DNA of 64,000 nucleotides from Gammaproteobacteria bacterium (GTDB lineage Bacteria; Pseudomonadota; Gammaproteobacteria; Arenicellales; Poriferihabitantaceae). Shown here in pieces: positions 16,413-25,150 of this stretch. Position 1 is the stretch's first letter. The number at the start of each line of letters is the position of its first letter. The DNA lies in contig JAUILZ010000012.1 of NCBI GenBank assembly GCA_030432755.1, forward strand, positions 62,001 through 126,000, written 5' to 3'. Under the pieces are notes generated by a model. It worked only from the letters and a program-made list of their open reading frames with translations, had not been told where the DNA came from and searched no databases. Position numbers and translations under genes: made by a program.

Positions 16413-17546
16413 ATGCACCTGACTCGCCGTAAATTCAACAAAACCCTGGCAGGCGTCGCCGGCCTGGGTGCCCTCGGTCCCATGGGTCGCGCATACGCCG
16501 CCCGGGACAATGAAATGAACATTCTTTGCTGGGAAGGTTACAACTCCGACGAAGTTCTCGGACCCTTCCGCGACGGGAATCCCGGGGCGAGCGTGCGCGC
16601 GGAGAGCGGCACCTCGGATCCCGACATGATCAACAAGCTGCGCGCCGGCGAGGTCAATGTCTGGGACCTGATCAACGTCAACCAGCCCTGGGCGCGGGAA
16701 CAACTGTACCCCGAAGGACTGATCAAGCCGTTGGACAAGGACCGGTTCATGCCGTACTTCGAACAGATGCTGCCCGGTTTTTCCGACCCGTACCCGTTGG
16801 CCTTCGCCGACGATGGAGAACTCATTGGCATGCCGCAGCGCTACGGCCCGTTCAGCTTCGTCGTCAACACCGACAAGATCAGCCAGGACATGGCGGAGGA
16901 CCAGGGCTGGAACCTTTTCCTGGATGCGGCAATGAGTGACCGTTACGGCGTACTCACCTACGACAACTGGAACATCATGCACATGTGCCTCACCGCCGGA
17001 CTGAATCCGTTCGAGGAGATCGCCGGGGACGGCCTCGACAAGTTCCGCGGCGTGGCTGACCAGATCTTCGGCGGCGCCAGGCTGCTGACGGACGACCTGG
17101 TGGCGATGAATACCGCGCTCATCAACGGCGAGATCGACGCCTACTTCACCGGCGGTACCTATACCGCTTCTCCGGCGCGCTACGATGGCGCCACCAATGT
17201 TCGCGGTATCACCCCCCGTAGCGGGCCTGTGGATGGCAAGGGCGGGGTGGTCTGGATCGAGCTCACCTCCGCGGTCAACAATCCGGACCCGAGCAAGCTC
17301 GCGGAAGATTTCCTCGAGTACGTGCAGGGCCCCGACGTTTGCAAGGCCGTGGCTTTCGCCGAGGGCACCTACAACCCGGTATCGCAAATGGCCAACCCGG
17401 ACGTCATGTCGAAATTCGACAGCGAGGAACTCGACGCCATCCAGTGGGATACGCTGGAAGAGGAGATGTCGCGTTCGCTGGACTACCAGGTAGTAACCTC
17501 CTACCAGACGCTGAACGAAATCTACAACGCCGCCAAGCGCGGTTGA
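16413..17546 (+). CDS. ABC transporter substrate-binding protein, PotD (spermidine/putrescine) type
   Basis: This 377-aa periplasmic binding protein carries a Tat-like leader (LTRRKFNKTLAGVAGLGALGPMGRAYA), so it may be exported folded. The mature part begins EMNILCWEGYNSDEVLGPF, the classic PotD/PotF start, with LRAGEVNVWDLINVNQPW, PQRYGPFSFVVNTDKIS and an amine-type pocket region. The complete importer follows: ATPase 17640, permeases 18731 and 19585. All are on the same strand as the microcompartment genes, with a 29-base gap to the dehydrogenase. This context makes an amino alcohol or other small amine a plausible ligand, but that is inference. Confidence 0.9.
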   Translation: MHLTRRKFNKTLAGVAGLGALGPMGRAYAARDNEMNILCWEGYNSDEVLGPFRDGNPGASVRAESGTSDPDMINKLRAGEVNVWDLINVNQPWAREQLYPEGLIKPLDKDRFMPYFEQMLPGFSDPYPLAFADDGELIGMPQRYGPFSFVVNTDKISQDMAEDQGWNLFLDAAMSDRYGVLTYDNWNIMHMCLTAGLNPFEEIAGDGLDKFRGVADQIFGGARLLTDDLVAMNTALINGEIDAYFTGGTYTASPARYDGATNVRGITPRSGPVDGKGGVVWIELTSAVNNPDPSKLAEDFLEYVQGPDVCKAVAFAEGTYNPVSQMANPDVMSKFDSEELDAIQWDTLEEEMSRSLDYQVVTSYQTLNEIYNAAKRG

Positions 17547-17566
17547 TCGCGCGGCTTCCGGCGGGT

Positions 17567-17594
17567 CCCCGCGGCACCGTCCGGTGCCGCGGGG
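17567..17594 (+). other. Perfect 12-bp hairpin between receptor and ATPase genes
   Basis: CCCCGCGGCACC and GGTGCCGCGGGG form a perfect 12-bp stem with a 4-base loop (GTCC), starting about 20 bases after the potD-type stop. No T-tract follows, so it is more likely an mRNA-stabilising or attenuating hairpin than a full terminator. It would favour high levels of the binding protein. Confidence 0.6.
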
Positions 17595-17639
17595 AATATC
17601 GCGCGCGTGCTCGTCCAACCCGTTTCCCGGCTTCCCTGA

Positions 17640-18731
17640 ATGACAGATCCTGCTGATCCTGGCACTCCCGTCCTGCGACTCCACCAGGTCACCAAGACCT
17701 TCGGCGAATTCACCGCACTGCATGGCATCGACCTGGAGATACGCGAGGGAGAGTTCCTCACCATCGTCGGGCCGTCGGGTAGCGGCAAGTCGACGCTGAT
17801 CCGCCTCATGGTCGGCATGGACGAACTCACCGCGGGGGAGATCTGGCTGCGCGACCAGCGCATCGACCAGACCCCGGCGAACGAGCGCCCGACCTGCATG
17901 GTGTTCCAGTCGCTGGCGTTGTTTCCACACATGACAGTGGGCCGGAACATCGAGTTTCCGCTCAAGATACGCGGCGTTTCGCCGGACGAGCGCCGCCAGC
18001 GGGCACTGGAACTGCTTCAGCTCCTGCGCCTGCCTGACGACTACTACGACAAGCAGATCGGGCAGTGCTCCGGGGGCGAGAAGCAGCGCGTCGCGCTGGC
18101 GCGTGCGCTCGCCTTCGATCCCGAGATCCTTTTTTTCGACGAACCGCTGTCGGCGCTCGACTACCGACTGCGCAAGACCCTGGAGAAGGAACTCAAGGAT
18201 CTCCACGCGCGCACCGGCAAGACCTTCGTCTACATCACCCACAGCCTTGAGGAGGCCATGGTGATGTCGGACCGTATCGCGATCATGCGCGCGGGCCGCT
18301 TCGAGCAGATCGCGGTGGCGGACGAGATCTACGCGCGCCCGGTCAGCCGGTTCGTCGCCGAATTCATGGGCGAGGTCAACCTGTTCGAGGTATCGCTGAG
18401 CGCAAGCGGTGAACCCGCGAGCGAGTTGCTCGATATCAATGTCAGTGGTGGTGAGTATCCGTGGAAGAATCGCGATGAATCGGGACTGCTGATGGTGCGC
18501 CCGGAATTCGTGCGATTCCTGAGCGCGAGCGACACCGCGGATTTCGTCGTCCAGGGAAGCCTGCAGGATGAATACGCCCTGGGCTCCCGCATCCAGTACG
18601 AGGTGGTTTCCAGCACGGGGCGCAGGGTCACCGTGGAAAAGCTGCGCGAGGATCGCTATCTCGGTGCCCCGGGTGATGACGTGATCCTGGGATGGGATCT
18701 CGAACATACCCACCTCATCGCGGAAGCCTGA
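17640..18731 (+). CDS. ABC transporter ATP-binding protein, PotA type
   Basis: This 363-aa ATPase powers the amine importer. Walker A GPSGSGKS is at residues 44-51, the Q-loop region reads TCMVFQSLALFPHMTV, the signature is CSGGEKQRVALARALA, Walker B is EILFFDEPLSALD, and the H-loop is YITHSLEEAM. A C-terminal TOBE-type regulatory domain follows (residues about 250-363), as in PotA/CysA. The stop codon overlaps the next ATG by one base. Confidence 0.93.
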   Translation: MTDPADPGTPVLRLHQVTKTFGEFTALHGIDLEIREGEFLTIVGPSGSGKSTLIRLMVGMDELTAGEIWLRDQRIDQTPANERPTCMVFQSLALFPHMTVGRNIEFPLKIRGVSPDERRQRALELLQLLRLPDDYYDKQIGQCSGGEKQRVALARALAFDPEILFFDEPLSALDYRLRKTLEKELKDLHARTGKTFVYITHSLEEAMVMSDRIAIMRAGRFEQIAVADEIYARPVSRFVAEFMGEVNLFEVSLSASGEPASELLDINVSGGEYPWKNRDESGLLMVRPEFVRFLSASDTADFVVQGSLQDEYALGSRIQYEVVSSTGRRVTVEKLREDRYLGAPGDDVILGWDLEHTHLIAEA

Positions 18732-19585
18732 TGGAACGCCTCCATAGCCGGCTCGGCCTGTTTTCCGCACTGCCCATGCTGGTGGTGCTCGGGCTGTGTT
18801 TCCTCGCCCCGCTGGTGGTGGTAGCGGCCTTCTCGGTAATGCCGCGCAAGGTGTTCGATCTCGCCCACCTGCCTGATTTCTCCGCCTACCTGGTGTTCTT
18901 CCAGCAGGGATACTACAAGCCGTTGTTCTGGTCCCTCGGCATGGCCCTTGTGTCCACGGTGATCCTGTTCGTGGTCTGCTGGCCGCTGGCATTCGGCATG
19001 GCGAAGGTATTCCGTCGCTTCACCCTGGTACTCACGGTGGCGGTGGTGGTGAGCCTGTTCGTCTCGGAAAACATCCGCCTGTTCGGCTGGGTGCTGACCC
19101 TGATGAAGGGCGGCCTGATCGAGGGCCACTGGCGTGCCTTCACCGGGGAGGGCTTTGAAAGCCCGCTGTACAAGGTGCCAATCATCATCTTTGGCCTGGT
19201 GTACGTCTACTTTCCGTTCATGCTTTTCCCCCTTGCCCAGGGTATCGCCATGGTGCCGGACGACGCGCGCCAGGCAGCTTCCGATCTTGGCGCCTCGAAG
19301 TGGCAGATCCTGCGCGAGATCGACCTGCCGCTGGCGGCGCCCGGCATCGTCGTCGGCTCGCTGCTCAGTTTCGTCCTCGCTGCCGGCGCCCTCGCCGAGA
19401 GCAAGCTGCTCGGCGGGCAGACCGTGATCGTCATCGCCGACTCCGTGGAGACCGCGTTCACCTACGGCCAGGACTGGCCCCTCGGATCGGCGCTGTCCAT
19501 GGTGCTTATACTGATCATCGGCGCCATGGCGATCTTCGGTATCTCGCGCGTGGATCTCGACGCCATCATCGGCAGGAAACGCTAA
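18731..19585 (+). CDS. ABC transporter permease, PotB type
   Basis: This 284-aa inner-membrane permease of the amine importer starts at ATG 18731, which overlaps the ATPase stop (TGATG). Six hydrophobic segments are visible. The EAA loop that contacts the ATPase reads DDARQAASDLGASKWQILREIDLPLAAPGI. The ending RVDLDAIIGRKR is followed by the ATG of the second permease, which overlaps its stop by one base. Size and order match potABC operons. Confidence 0.92.
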   Translation: MERLHSRLGLFSALPMLVVLGLCFLAPLVVVAAFSVMPRKVFDLAHLPDFSAYLVFFQQGYYKPLFWSLGMALVSTVILFVVCWPLAFGMAKVFRRFTLVLTVAVVVSLFVSENIRLFGWVLTLMKGGLIEGHWRAFTGEGFESPLYKVPIIIFGLVYVYFPFMLFPLAQGIAMVPDDARQAASDLGASKWQILREIDLPLAAPGIVVGSLLSFVLAAGALAESKLLGGQTVIVIADSVETAFTYGQDWPLGSALSMVLILIIGAMAIFGISRVDLDAIIGRKR

Positions 19586-20385
19586 TGGGCGCGAGTCGTA
19601 CCACGCGTATCGTCCTGGTCCTCTACGGACTGCTGGCGATCTTCCTGCTCTACCTGCCGCTCGTTTCGATCACCTTCGCCTCGATCTCCCGCGCGCGCTA
19701 CCTGACGTTTCCCATCAAGCGTTACTCCACCGACTGGTACGCGCGGGCGATCGAGAGTTCCACCGTGAGCGATATCGTCACCACCTCGCTCAAGGTGGCG
19801 GTGATCGTCACGCTGGCCTCCATGGTCATCGGCTTCTTTGGCGCGCTCGCCTTTGCCCGCTACCAGTGGCGATACCGCGGCCTGTTCCAGAAGCTGATCC
19901 TGCTGCCCATCTTCTTCCCGCAGACTGTGCTCGGCCTCGCCCTGCTCATGTGGTTCAATTCCATTGGCGTGATTCCGAGCTGGAAGACGGCTGTCATCGC
20001 GCACCTCGTCTGGATCGCGCCCATCGCCACGCTGATCATCGCCATCCGCGCGTATTCCTTCGATCCGGCGCTGGAAGAGGCGGCGCGCGACATGGGCGCG
20101 TCCACCGGCACCATCCTGCGGGAGATCTCGATACCCCTGTTGATGCCGGGCGTCATTTCCGCGGGACTGTTCGCCTTCCTCCTGAGTTGGGGCAACTTCC
20201 CGTTATCACTGTTCACCACGGGCGCCGATTCCACCCTGCCGGAATGGCTCTACGCCAAGATGGTCTCGGGGTATTCACCGCTCGTACCCACGGTGGGGGT
20301 ACTGTCCATACTCGCTTCCGCGGGCATCATCATCCTGGCCCTGGTCCTGGCGAAGCTGCTTCGCCGCCGCGCCGGGACGGCCTGA
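19585..20385 (+). CDS. ABC transporter permease, PotC type
   Basis: This 266-aa second permease of the amine importer starts at ATG 19585, overlapping the PotB-type stop. The frame is open further upstream but only as a shadow of the first permease. The PotC-like part includes LYLPLVSITFASISRARYLTFPIKRYSTDWY, and the EAA loop is EEAARDMGASTGTILREISIPLLMPGV. The last residues, LLRRRAGTA, end 29 bases before the short-chain dehydrogenase of the microcompartment operon, so cotranscription is likely. Confidence 0.92.
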   Translation: MGASRTTRIVLVLYGLLAIFLLYLPLVSITFASISRARYLTFPIKRYSTDWYARAIESSTVSDIVTTSLKVAVIVTLASMVIGFFGALAFARYQWRYRGLFQKLILLPIFFPQTVLGLALLMWFNSIGVIPSWKTAVIAHLVWIAPIATLIIAIRAYSFDPALEEAARDMGASTGTILREISIPLLMPGVISAGLFAFLLSWGNFPLSLFTTGADSTLPEWLYAKMVSGYSPLVPTVGVLSILASAGIIILALVLAKLLRRRAGTA

Positions 20386-20414
20386 ACCATTCATCGCACT
20401 ACTGGAGATATCTC

Positions 20415-21194
20415 ATGCTGACTTCCATCAAAGACAAGAGCGTCATCGTCACCGGCGGATCCAAGGGCATCGGCAAGGGCATCGCCCGGGTATTCGCCGC
20501 CCAGGGCGCCCGGGTCACCATCGCCTCGCGCGGCGAGGAGGCATTGCGCGCGGCCTGCGACGAACTCGGCGCCGCCGGCGGCCAGGTGAGCTGGAAGACC
20601 TGCGACGTCGGCGACTGGGACAGCGTACGCGGGATGGTGGAAGCGGTGGCCGCAGACAACGGCGGCGTGGACATCCTCTGCGCCAATGCGGGCGCCTTTC
20701 CCCAGACCAAGATCGTCGACATGGACCCCGCGGAATGGGACCAGGTGATGGGCACAAACCTGCGATCCTCGTTTCTCTGCGTCAAGGCCTGCATTCCCCA
20801 TTTCGAGAAGGCAGGCAAGGGCAGGGTGGTGCTGACCTCGTCGATCACCGGCCCGGTCACCGGGTTTCCCGGATGGGCGCATTACGGTGCCTCCAAATCC
20901 GGTCAGCTTGGTTTCCTCAAGACCGCGGCGATGGAACTGTCGAAGTACAACACCACGATCAACGCGGTGATGCCCGGCAACATCTACACCGAGGGGCTTC
21001 AGGACCTGGGCCAGGACTACCTCGACACCATGGCCGCCTCGATACCCCTGAAACGCCTGGGACAGGTGGAGGACATCGGCAACGCGGCATTGTTCTTCGC
21101 CTCCGACGAGGCCGGCTATATCACCGGCCAGACGATCATCGTGGACGGTGGGCAGATCCTGCCGGAGTCCCTCGAAGCCATCGACGAGATCTGA
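20415..21194 (+). CDS. Short-chain dehydrogenase, probable 1-amino-2-propanol (aminoacetone-type) dehydrogenase
   Basis: This 259-aa SDR has the cofactor motif GGSKGIGKG near residue 13, NAGAF in the NNAG position, and the catalytic Tyr157/Lys161 in HYGASK with Ser upstream (LTSSITG). The C-terminus carries YITGQTIIVDGGQ, as usual for classical SDRs. In the Mycobacterium smegmatis AAUM (RMM) microcompartment, an SDR converts between aminoacetone and 1-amino-2-propanol. The same gene neighbours (APH kinase, class III PLP enzyme, aldehyde dehydrogenase, shell genes) stand here in a row, so the same role is proposed. Substrate assignment rests on context. Confidence 0.82.
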   Translation: MLTSIKDKSVIVTGGSKGIGKGIARVFAAQGARVTIASRGEEALRAACDELGAAGGQVSWKTCDVGDWDSVRGMVEAVAADNGGVDILCANAGAFPQTKIVDMDPAEWDQVMGTNLRSSFLCVKACIPHFEKAGKGRVVLTSSITGPVTGFPGWAHYGASKSGQLGFLKTAAMELSKYNTTINAVMPGNIYTEGLQDLGQDYLDTMAASIPLKRLGQVEDIGNAALFFASDEAGYITGQTIIVDGGQILPESLEAIDEI

Positions 21195-21207
21195 GCGGAG
21201 GGTTGCC

Positions 21208-22221
21208 ATGAGCGAGGCCGACGTACCGCTGGAGGAACTCCTGCGGCACCTGGGGGAACTGGCCAATGCCTCCCTGCCACTCTGGGACGTAGTGCCGGAA
21301 GGCGCGCGCGCCGAACTGATCAACGTTTCCGAGAATGCCACCTACCTGGTGAGCGCGCAGGGCTGGAAGTCGATCCTGCGTGTGCATCGCGAGAACTATC
21401 ACAGCCGCGTCGCCATCGGCTGCGAACTCGCCTGGTCCACCGACCTGAACGCCCATGGCGGGGTCACCGCGCCCGGTTTCTATCTCGGCAGCAACGGCGA
21501 GGCGATCCAGTCGGGTATCGTCGATGGATTGCCGGCCCCGCGCTACATGGTGATGTTCGAGTTCGTCGAGGGGCATCAGCCCGACGAATCCCATGACCTG
21601 GTGCCGTCTTTCGAACAGCTCGGCGAGATCGCGGCGCGCACCCATGTTCATTCCATCGGCTGGCGCCGGCCGGATCCCTTCGAACGCCTGACCTGGAACC
21701 TGGACACGGTGTTCGGCCCGAACCCCACCTGGGGCAACTGGCGCGACGCGCCCAACGTAACGCCTGAGATCAACGCGATTCTGCAACGCGTGGAAGATAC
21801 CGTGTCCCGCCGGCTGCGGGAATTCGGCAAGGGAGCGGATCGCTACGGCCTCATCCACGCAGACATGCGCCTCGCCAACCTGCTCGTGGACGACGCCGGC
21901 AGAACCCGGCTCATCGACTTCGATGACTGTGGCCTGAGCTGGTTCCTGTACGACTTCGCCGCGGGGATCAGCTTCATGGAGGACAACCCCCAGGTGCCTG
22001 ACCTCAAGACCGCCTGGGTGCGCGGCTATCGCAAGGTGCGGACACTGTCAGACGCGGAGGTGCACGAGATCGACACATTCGTGATGCTCCGCCGACTCGC
22101 GTTGCTGGCCTGGATCGGAAGTCATATCGAGGCGCCCGAGCCCCAGGCCATGGCGCCGGACTTCGCGCGGGTTTCCGCGGAACTGGGGGAACGCTACCTG
22201 GCGGAATTCGAGGCCGAATGA
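21208..22221 (+). CDS. APH-fold small-molecule kinase, probable amino-alcohol (1-amino-2-propanol) kinase
   Basis: This 337-aa protein belongs to the aminoglycoside/choline/homoserine kinase family. I chose ATG at 21208, 14 bases after the dehydrogenase stop, with GGAGG upstream. The Brenner motif appears as GLIHADMRLANLLVDD (catalytic Asp in HxD), with the metal-binding LIDFDDCG 20 residues later. The preceding SENATYLV loop corresponds to the nucleotide-binding region. The homologous enzyme of the mycobacterial AAUM phosphorylates (S)-1-amino-2-propanol, giving the substrate for the PLP lyase. Neighbours are identical in type, so the same reaction is likely. Confidence 0.82.
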   Translation: MSEADVPLEELLRHLGELANASLPLWDVVPEGARAELINVSENATYLVSAQGWKSILRVHRENYHSRVAIGCELAWSTDLNAHGGVTAPGFYLGSNGEAIQSGIVDGLPAPRYMVMFEFVEGHQPDESHDLVPSFEQLGEIAARTHVHSIGWRRPDPFERLTWNLDTVFGPNPTWGNWRDAPNVTPEINAILQRVEDTVSRRLREFGKGADRYGLIHADMRLANLLVDDAGRTRLIDFDDCGLSWFLYDFAAGISFMEDNPQVPDLKTAWVRGYRKVRTLSDAEVHEIDTFVMLRRLALLAWIGSHIEAPEPQAMAPDFARVSAELGERYLAEFEAE

Positions 22222-22314
22222 TGTCAACCCGGATGGTGGCGCTGTCAAGCGGCCATCCCGGGATTTGCCGATCCTAGCCCGCGTGCAACGGACAACCCGC
22301 GGGAGAAAGCGGCC

Positions 22315-23583
22315 ATGAGCACCGAAAAACTCGAATTTCTCGATCGATCCCGGCATTTCTGGAATCCCGGCAAGACCCAGGACTGGCAGGACATGGGCGT
22401 GGACCTCGTCATCGACCGGCGCGAGGGCTACTACCTGTTCGACATGGATGGCCGGCGCCTGATCGACCTGCACCTCAACGGTGGCACGTACAACCTCGGC
22501 CATCGACACCCCGAACTGGTGGAGGTGCTGAACGCGGGCGCGCGCCGCTTCGACATGGGCAACCACCACTTCCCCGCGCTAGCGCGCACCGCCCTCGCCG
22601 AGGCCATGGCAGCTTGCGCGCCCACACCGGACCTGCGTTACACCGCCTATGGCAGCGGCGGCGGCGAGGCCATCGACATCGCCCTCAAGACCGCGCGCCA
22701 CGCCACCCAGAAACGCAAGATCGTCTCCATCATCAAGGGCTACCACGGTCACACCGGGCTCGCGGTCAAGGCGGGTGACGAGCGCTTCTCGAAGCTGTTC
22801 CTCTCGGAGGACACGGTGGGCGAATTCATCCAGGTGCCGTTCAACGACCTCAACGCCATGGAGGACGCGCTGCGCGGGCGCGACGTCGCCGCGGTGATCA
22901 TGGAGTCCATCCCCGCGACCTACGGCTTCCCGATGCCACGCGAGGGCTACCTGCCCGGGGTGAAGTCGTTGTGCGAGCGCTACGACGCGCTCTACATCGC
23001 CGATGAAGTACAAACCGGCCTGATGCGCAGCGGCGAGATGTGGTGCTGTACCCGCTACGGCGTCGATCCAGACATCATGGTGGTGGGCAAGGGCATCTCC
23101 GGCGGCATGTACCCCATCGCCATGGCGCTGATCTCGGAGCGCTGCGGCGGCTGGCTCAAGGAGGACGGCTTCGGCCACATCTCCACCATGGGCGGCGCCG
23201 AACTCGGTTGCATCGTGGCGATGAAGACGCTCGAGATCGTGCAACGGCCCGAGGTGCGTACCATGGTGCGATTCATCGCCGATTACCTGCGCGCAGGGCT
23301 GGAAAAGATCCGCGCAACCTACCCGGATTTCTTTATCGGCATCCGCCAGCACGGGCTCATAATGGGACTCGAGTTCAATCACGAACAGGGCGCCAAGCCG
23401 GTGATGAAGCACCTCTACAACAACGGTGTCTGGGCGATATTTTCCACCCTCGATCCACGGGTGCTGCAGTTCAAGCCCGGCGTTCTGCTGACACAGGCGG
23501 ACGCGGAGGAGGTCCTGCGCCGGGTGGAGATCGCGGTGGACCTTGCGCGCGACGAGGTCCAGGGTCGCCGGAGGCCGCACTGA
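22315..23583 (+). CDS. Class III aminotransferase-fold PLP enzyme, probable amino-alcohol-phosphate phospho-lyase
   Basis: This 422-aa fold-type I PLP protein begins DRSRHFWNPGKTQDWQDMGVDLVIDRREGYYLFDMDGRRLIDLHLNGGTYNLG-type sequence, like glutamate-1-semialdehyde aminomutases and phospho-lyases. YIADEVQTGL contains the PLP-ring Asp and VVGKGISGG carries the Schiff-base Lys259. In an AAUM pathway the enzyme eliminates phosphate and ammonia from 1-amino-2-propanol O-phosphate to give propionaldehyde, analogous to ethanolamine-phosphate phospho-lyase. The preceding kinase and following CoA-acylating aldehyde dehydrogenase make elimination more likely than transamination. The SD GGGAGAAAG is good. 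The stop overlaps the next ATG. Confidence 0.83.
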   Translation: MSTEKLEFLDRSRHFWNPGKTQDWQDMGVDLVIDRREGYYLFDMDGRRLIDLHLNGGTYNLGHRHPELVEVLNAGARRFDMGNHHFPALARTALAEAMAACAPTPDLRYTAYGSGGGEAIDIALKTARHATQKRKIVSIIKGYHGHTGLAVKAGDERFSKLFLSEDTVGEFIQVPFNDLNAMEDALRGRDVAAVIMESIPATYGFPMPREGYLPGVKSLCERYDALYIADEVQTGLMRSGEMWCCTRYGVDPDIMVVGKGISGGMYPIAMALISERCGGWLKEDGFGHISTMGGAELGCIVAMKTLEIVQRPEVRTMVRFIADYLRAGLEKIRATYPDFFIGIRQHGLIMGLEFNHEQGAKPVMKHLYNNGVWAIFSTLDPRVLQFKPGVLLTQADAEEVLRRVEIAVDLARDEVQGRRRPH

Positions 23584-25148
23584 TGGAACCACAGATCCGC
23601 ACCCTCATTGACATCAGCGGCAGCCAGGCGGCGCTCGAAGGGCAGGCCGATCTCGTCCTGGAACGCGCCCAGTGGGCCAGCACCGTGTACCAGCGCTTCG
23701 GTCGCGGGCAGGTGCAGGACATCGTCGACGCCGTGGCGCGCCGCGCCCATGAACGGGCGGAGCACTACGCCGAGCGCGCGGTTGAAGAGACGGGTTTCGG
23801 CGTCGTCGCCCACAAGAAGCTGAAGAACGAGATGACCGCGCTGCCGCTGGTGGATTACTACCGCGATCACGACTACATCAATCCGCGCGTCGACACGGCG
23901 CGAAAGATCGTCGAGATCCCGCGCCCCGCGGGCGTCGTCTTCGCCCTGCTGCCATCCACGAATCCGGTGGCGACCCTGAACTACAAGGTCATCCTTGCGC
24001 TGATGACCCACAACGCCATCGTCCTCAGTCCTCATCCAGCGGCGCGGGCCTGCTGCGTCGACGCGGCACGGGAATTGTCCGAGGCGGCCACGGCGGCGGG
24101 GGCTCCGGATGGTCTGGTGCAGGTAATCGAGCGACCCACCATTCCCCTGGTGGAAGTGTTCATGTCTTCACCGAAAACACGCCTGATCCTCGCCACCGGC
24201 GGCAACGCCATGGTTCGCGCGGCCTACTCCTCGTCCAATCCCGCGATCGGCGTGGGCCCGGGCAATGCCCCGGTGCTGGTAGACGACAGCGCCGACATCA
24301 ACCTTGCGGCGAAGCGCATCGTCGAGAGCAAGAGCTTCGACAACTCCATTCTCTGTACCAACGAAAGCGTCTGCATCACGCTGCCGGACGCGGATCGCCG
24401 CCTGCGACAGGCCTTCAGCGCCAGTCGCGCCCACGTGTGTTCACCGGAGGAGGTGGAACGCCTGCGCCGGCTTCTGTTTCATCCCCAGGGATTCAACATC
24501 GAGTGCATCGGCCGCGATGCAACCTGGATCGCCCAGGAGGCAGGCATCCGCGTACCGCAGAACACCCTGATCCTGGTGGCGCCGATCACCCAGATCGGGG
24601 TGGAGGAACCGCTCAGCCGGGAGAAGCTCTGCCCGGTACTGTCCTACCTGGTCGCGCGCAACCTCGACCAGGCCATCGGCCAGGCGCGGGCGGTGCTGCG
24701 ACTCGCCGGCAAGGGACATTCCGCCGCGGTGCACAGCATGGACGAAAGCGTGACCATGGCCTTCGCCAGCGCGGTGGAATGTTACCGCGTGGTCGTCAAC
24801 GCGCCCTGTTCCCAGGGGGCCGCGGGTATCGGCACCGGATTGCCGCCCACCTATACGATTGGCACGGGCTATTTCGGCCGCTCCACCGTGGGCGAGAACA
24901 TCGGCCCCGGCCATCTCGTGCACTGGACGCGGATGGCCTATCGCAACGACGAACCCTTTGGAGACTACGAGGGTCGCGGGCGAGCGTTCGAGGGAGCGCT
25001 ACCCGAGGCGCCGTCGGATGGCGTGCCGGGATCGCCACGCGCGGTGACCCCCGCCAGCCCGGGTCGGCCCGCTTCAGCGGCACTGCCCGATCGCGAGGCG
25101 CTGCGCCGGATGATCGCCGAGGAACTGCGGGACCTGCTGAAGAAATGA
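23583..25148 (+). CDS. Microcompartment CoA-acylating aldehyde dehydrogenase with C-terminal encapsulation-like helix
   Basis: This 521-aa enzyme of the EutE/PduP/AdhE-N type should oxidise propionaldehyde (or acetaldehyde) to the acyl-CoA with NAD+. The catalytic Cys258 is in SFDNSILCTNES, with GVVFALLPSTNPVA and LATGGNAMVRAAY for cofactor binding, and VGPGNAPVLVDD. After the catalytic domain (to about residue 470) there is a Pro/Ala/Ser linker and a final amphipathic helix PDREALRRMIAEELRDLLKK, which looks like an encapsulation peptide that docks enzymes onto shell proteins. It overlaps the upstream stop by one base and the shell gene follows at once. Confidence 0.9.
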   Translation: MEPQIRTLIDISGSQAALEGQADLVLERAQWASTVYQRFGRGQVQDIVDAVARRAHERAEHYAERAVEETGFGVVAHKKLKNEMTALPLVDYYRDHDYINPRVDTARKIVEIPRPAGVVFALLPSTNPVATLNYKVILALMTHNAIVLSPHPAARACCVDAARELSEAATAAGAPDGLVQVIERPTIPLVEVFMSSPKTRLILATGGNAMVRAAYSSSNPAIGVGPGNAPVLVDDSADINLAAKRIVESKSFDNSILCTNESVCITLPDADRRLRQAFSASRAHVCSPEEVERLRRLLFHPQGFNIECIGRDATWIAQEAGIRVPQNTLILVAPITQIGVEEPLSREKLCPVLSYLVARNLDQAIGQARAVLRLAGKGHSAAVHSMDESVTMAFASAVECYRVVVNAPCSQGAAGIGTGLPPTYTIGTGYFGRSTVGENIGPGHLVHWTRMAYRNDEPFGDYEGRGRAFEGALPEAPSDGVPGSPRAVTPASPGRPASAALPDREALRRMIAEELRDLLKK

Positions 25149-25150
25149 CC

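Noticed and set aside
17567..17594. Perfect hairpin after the potD-type gene considered as a rho-independent terminator
   Set aside because: No T-tract follows and the operon clearly continues; kept only as a hairpin.
16266..18992. Minus-strand open frame of 908 codons opposite the potD/potA genes
   Set aside because: High-GC shadow of a well-supported plus-strand operon; no domain, Arg/His/Asp-rich composition typical of antisense frames.
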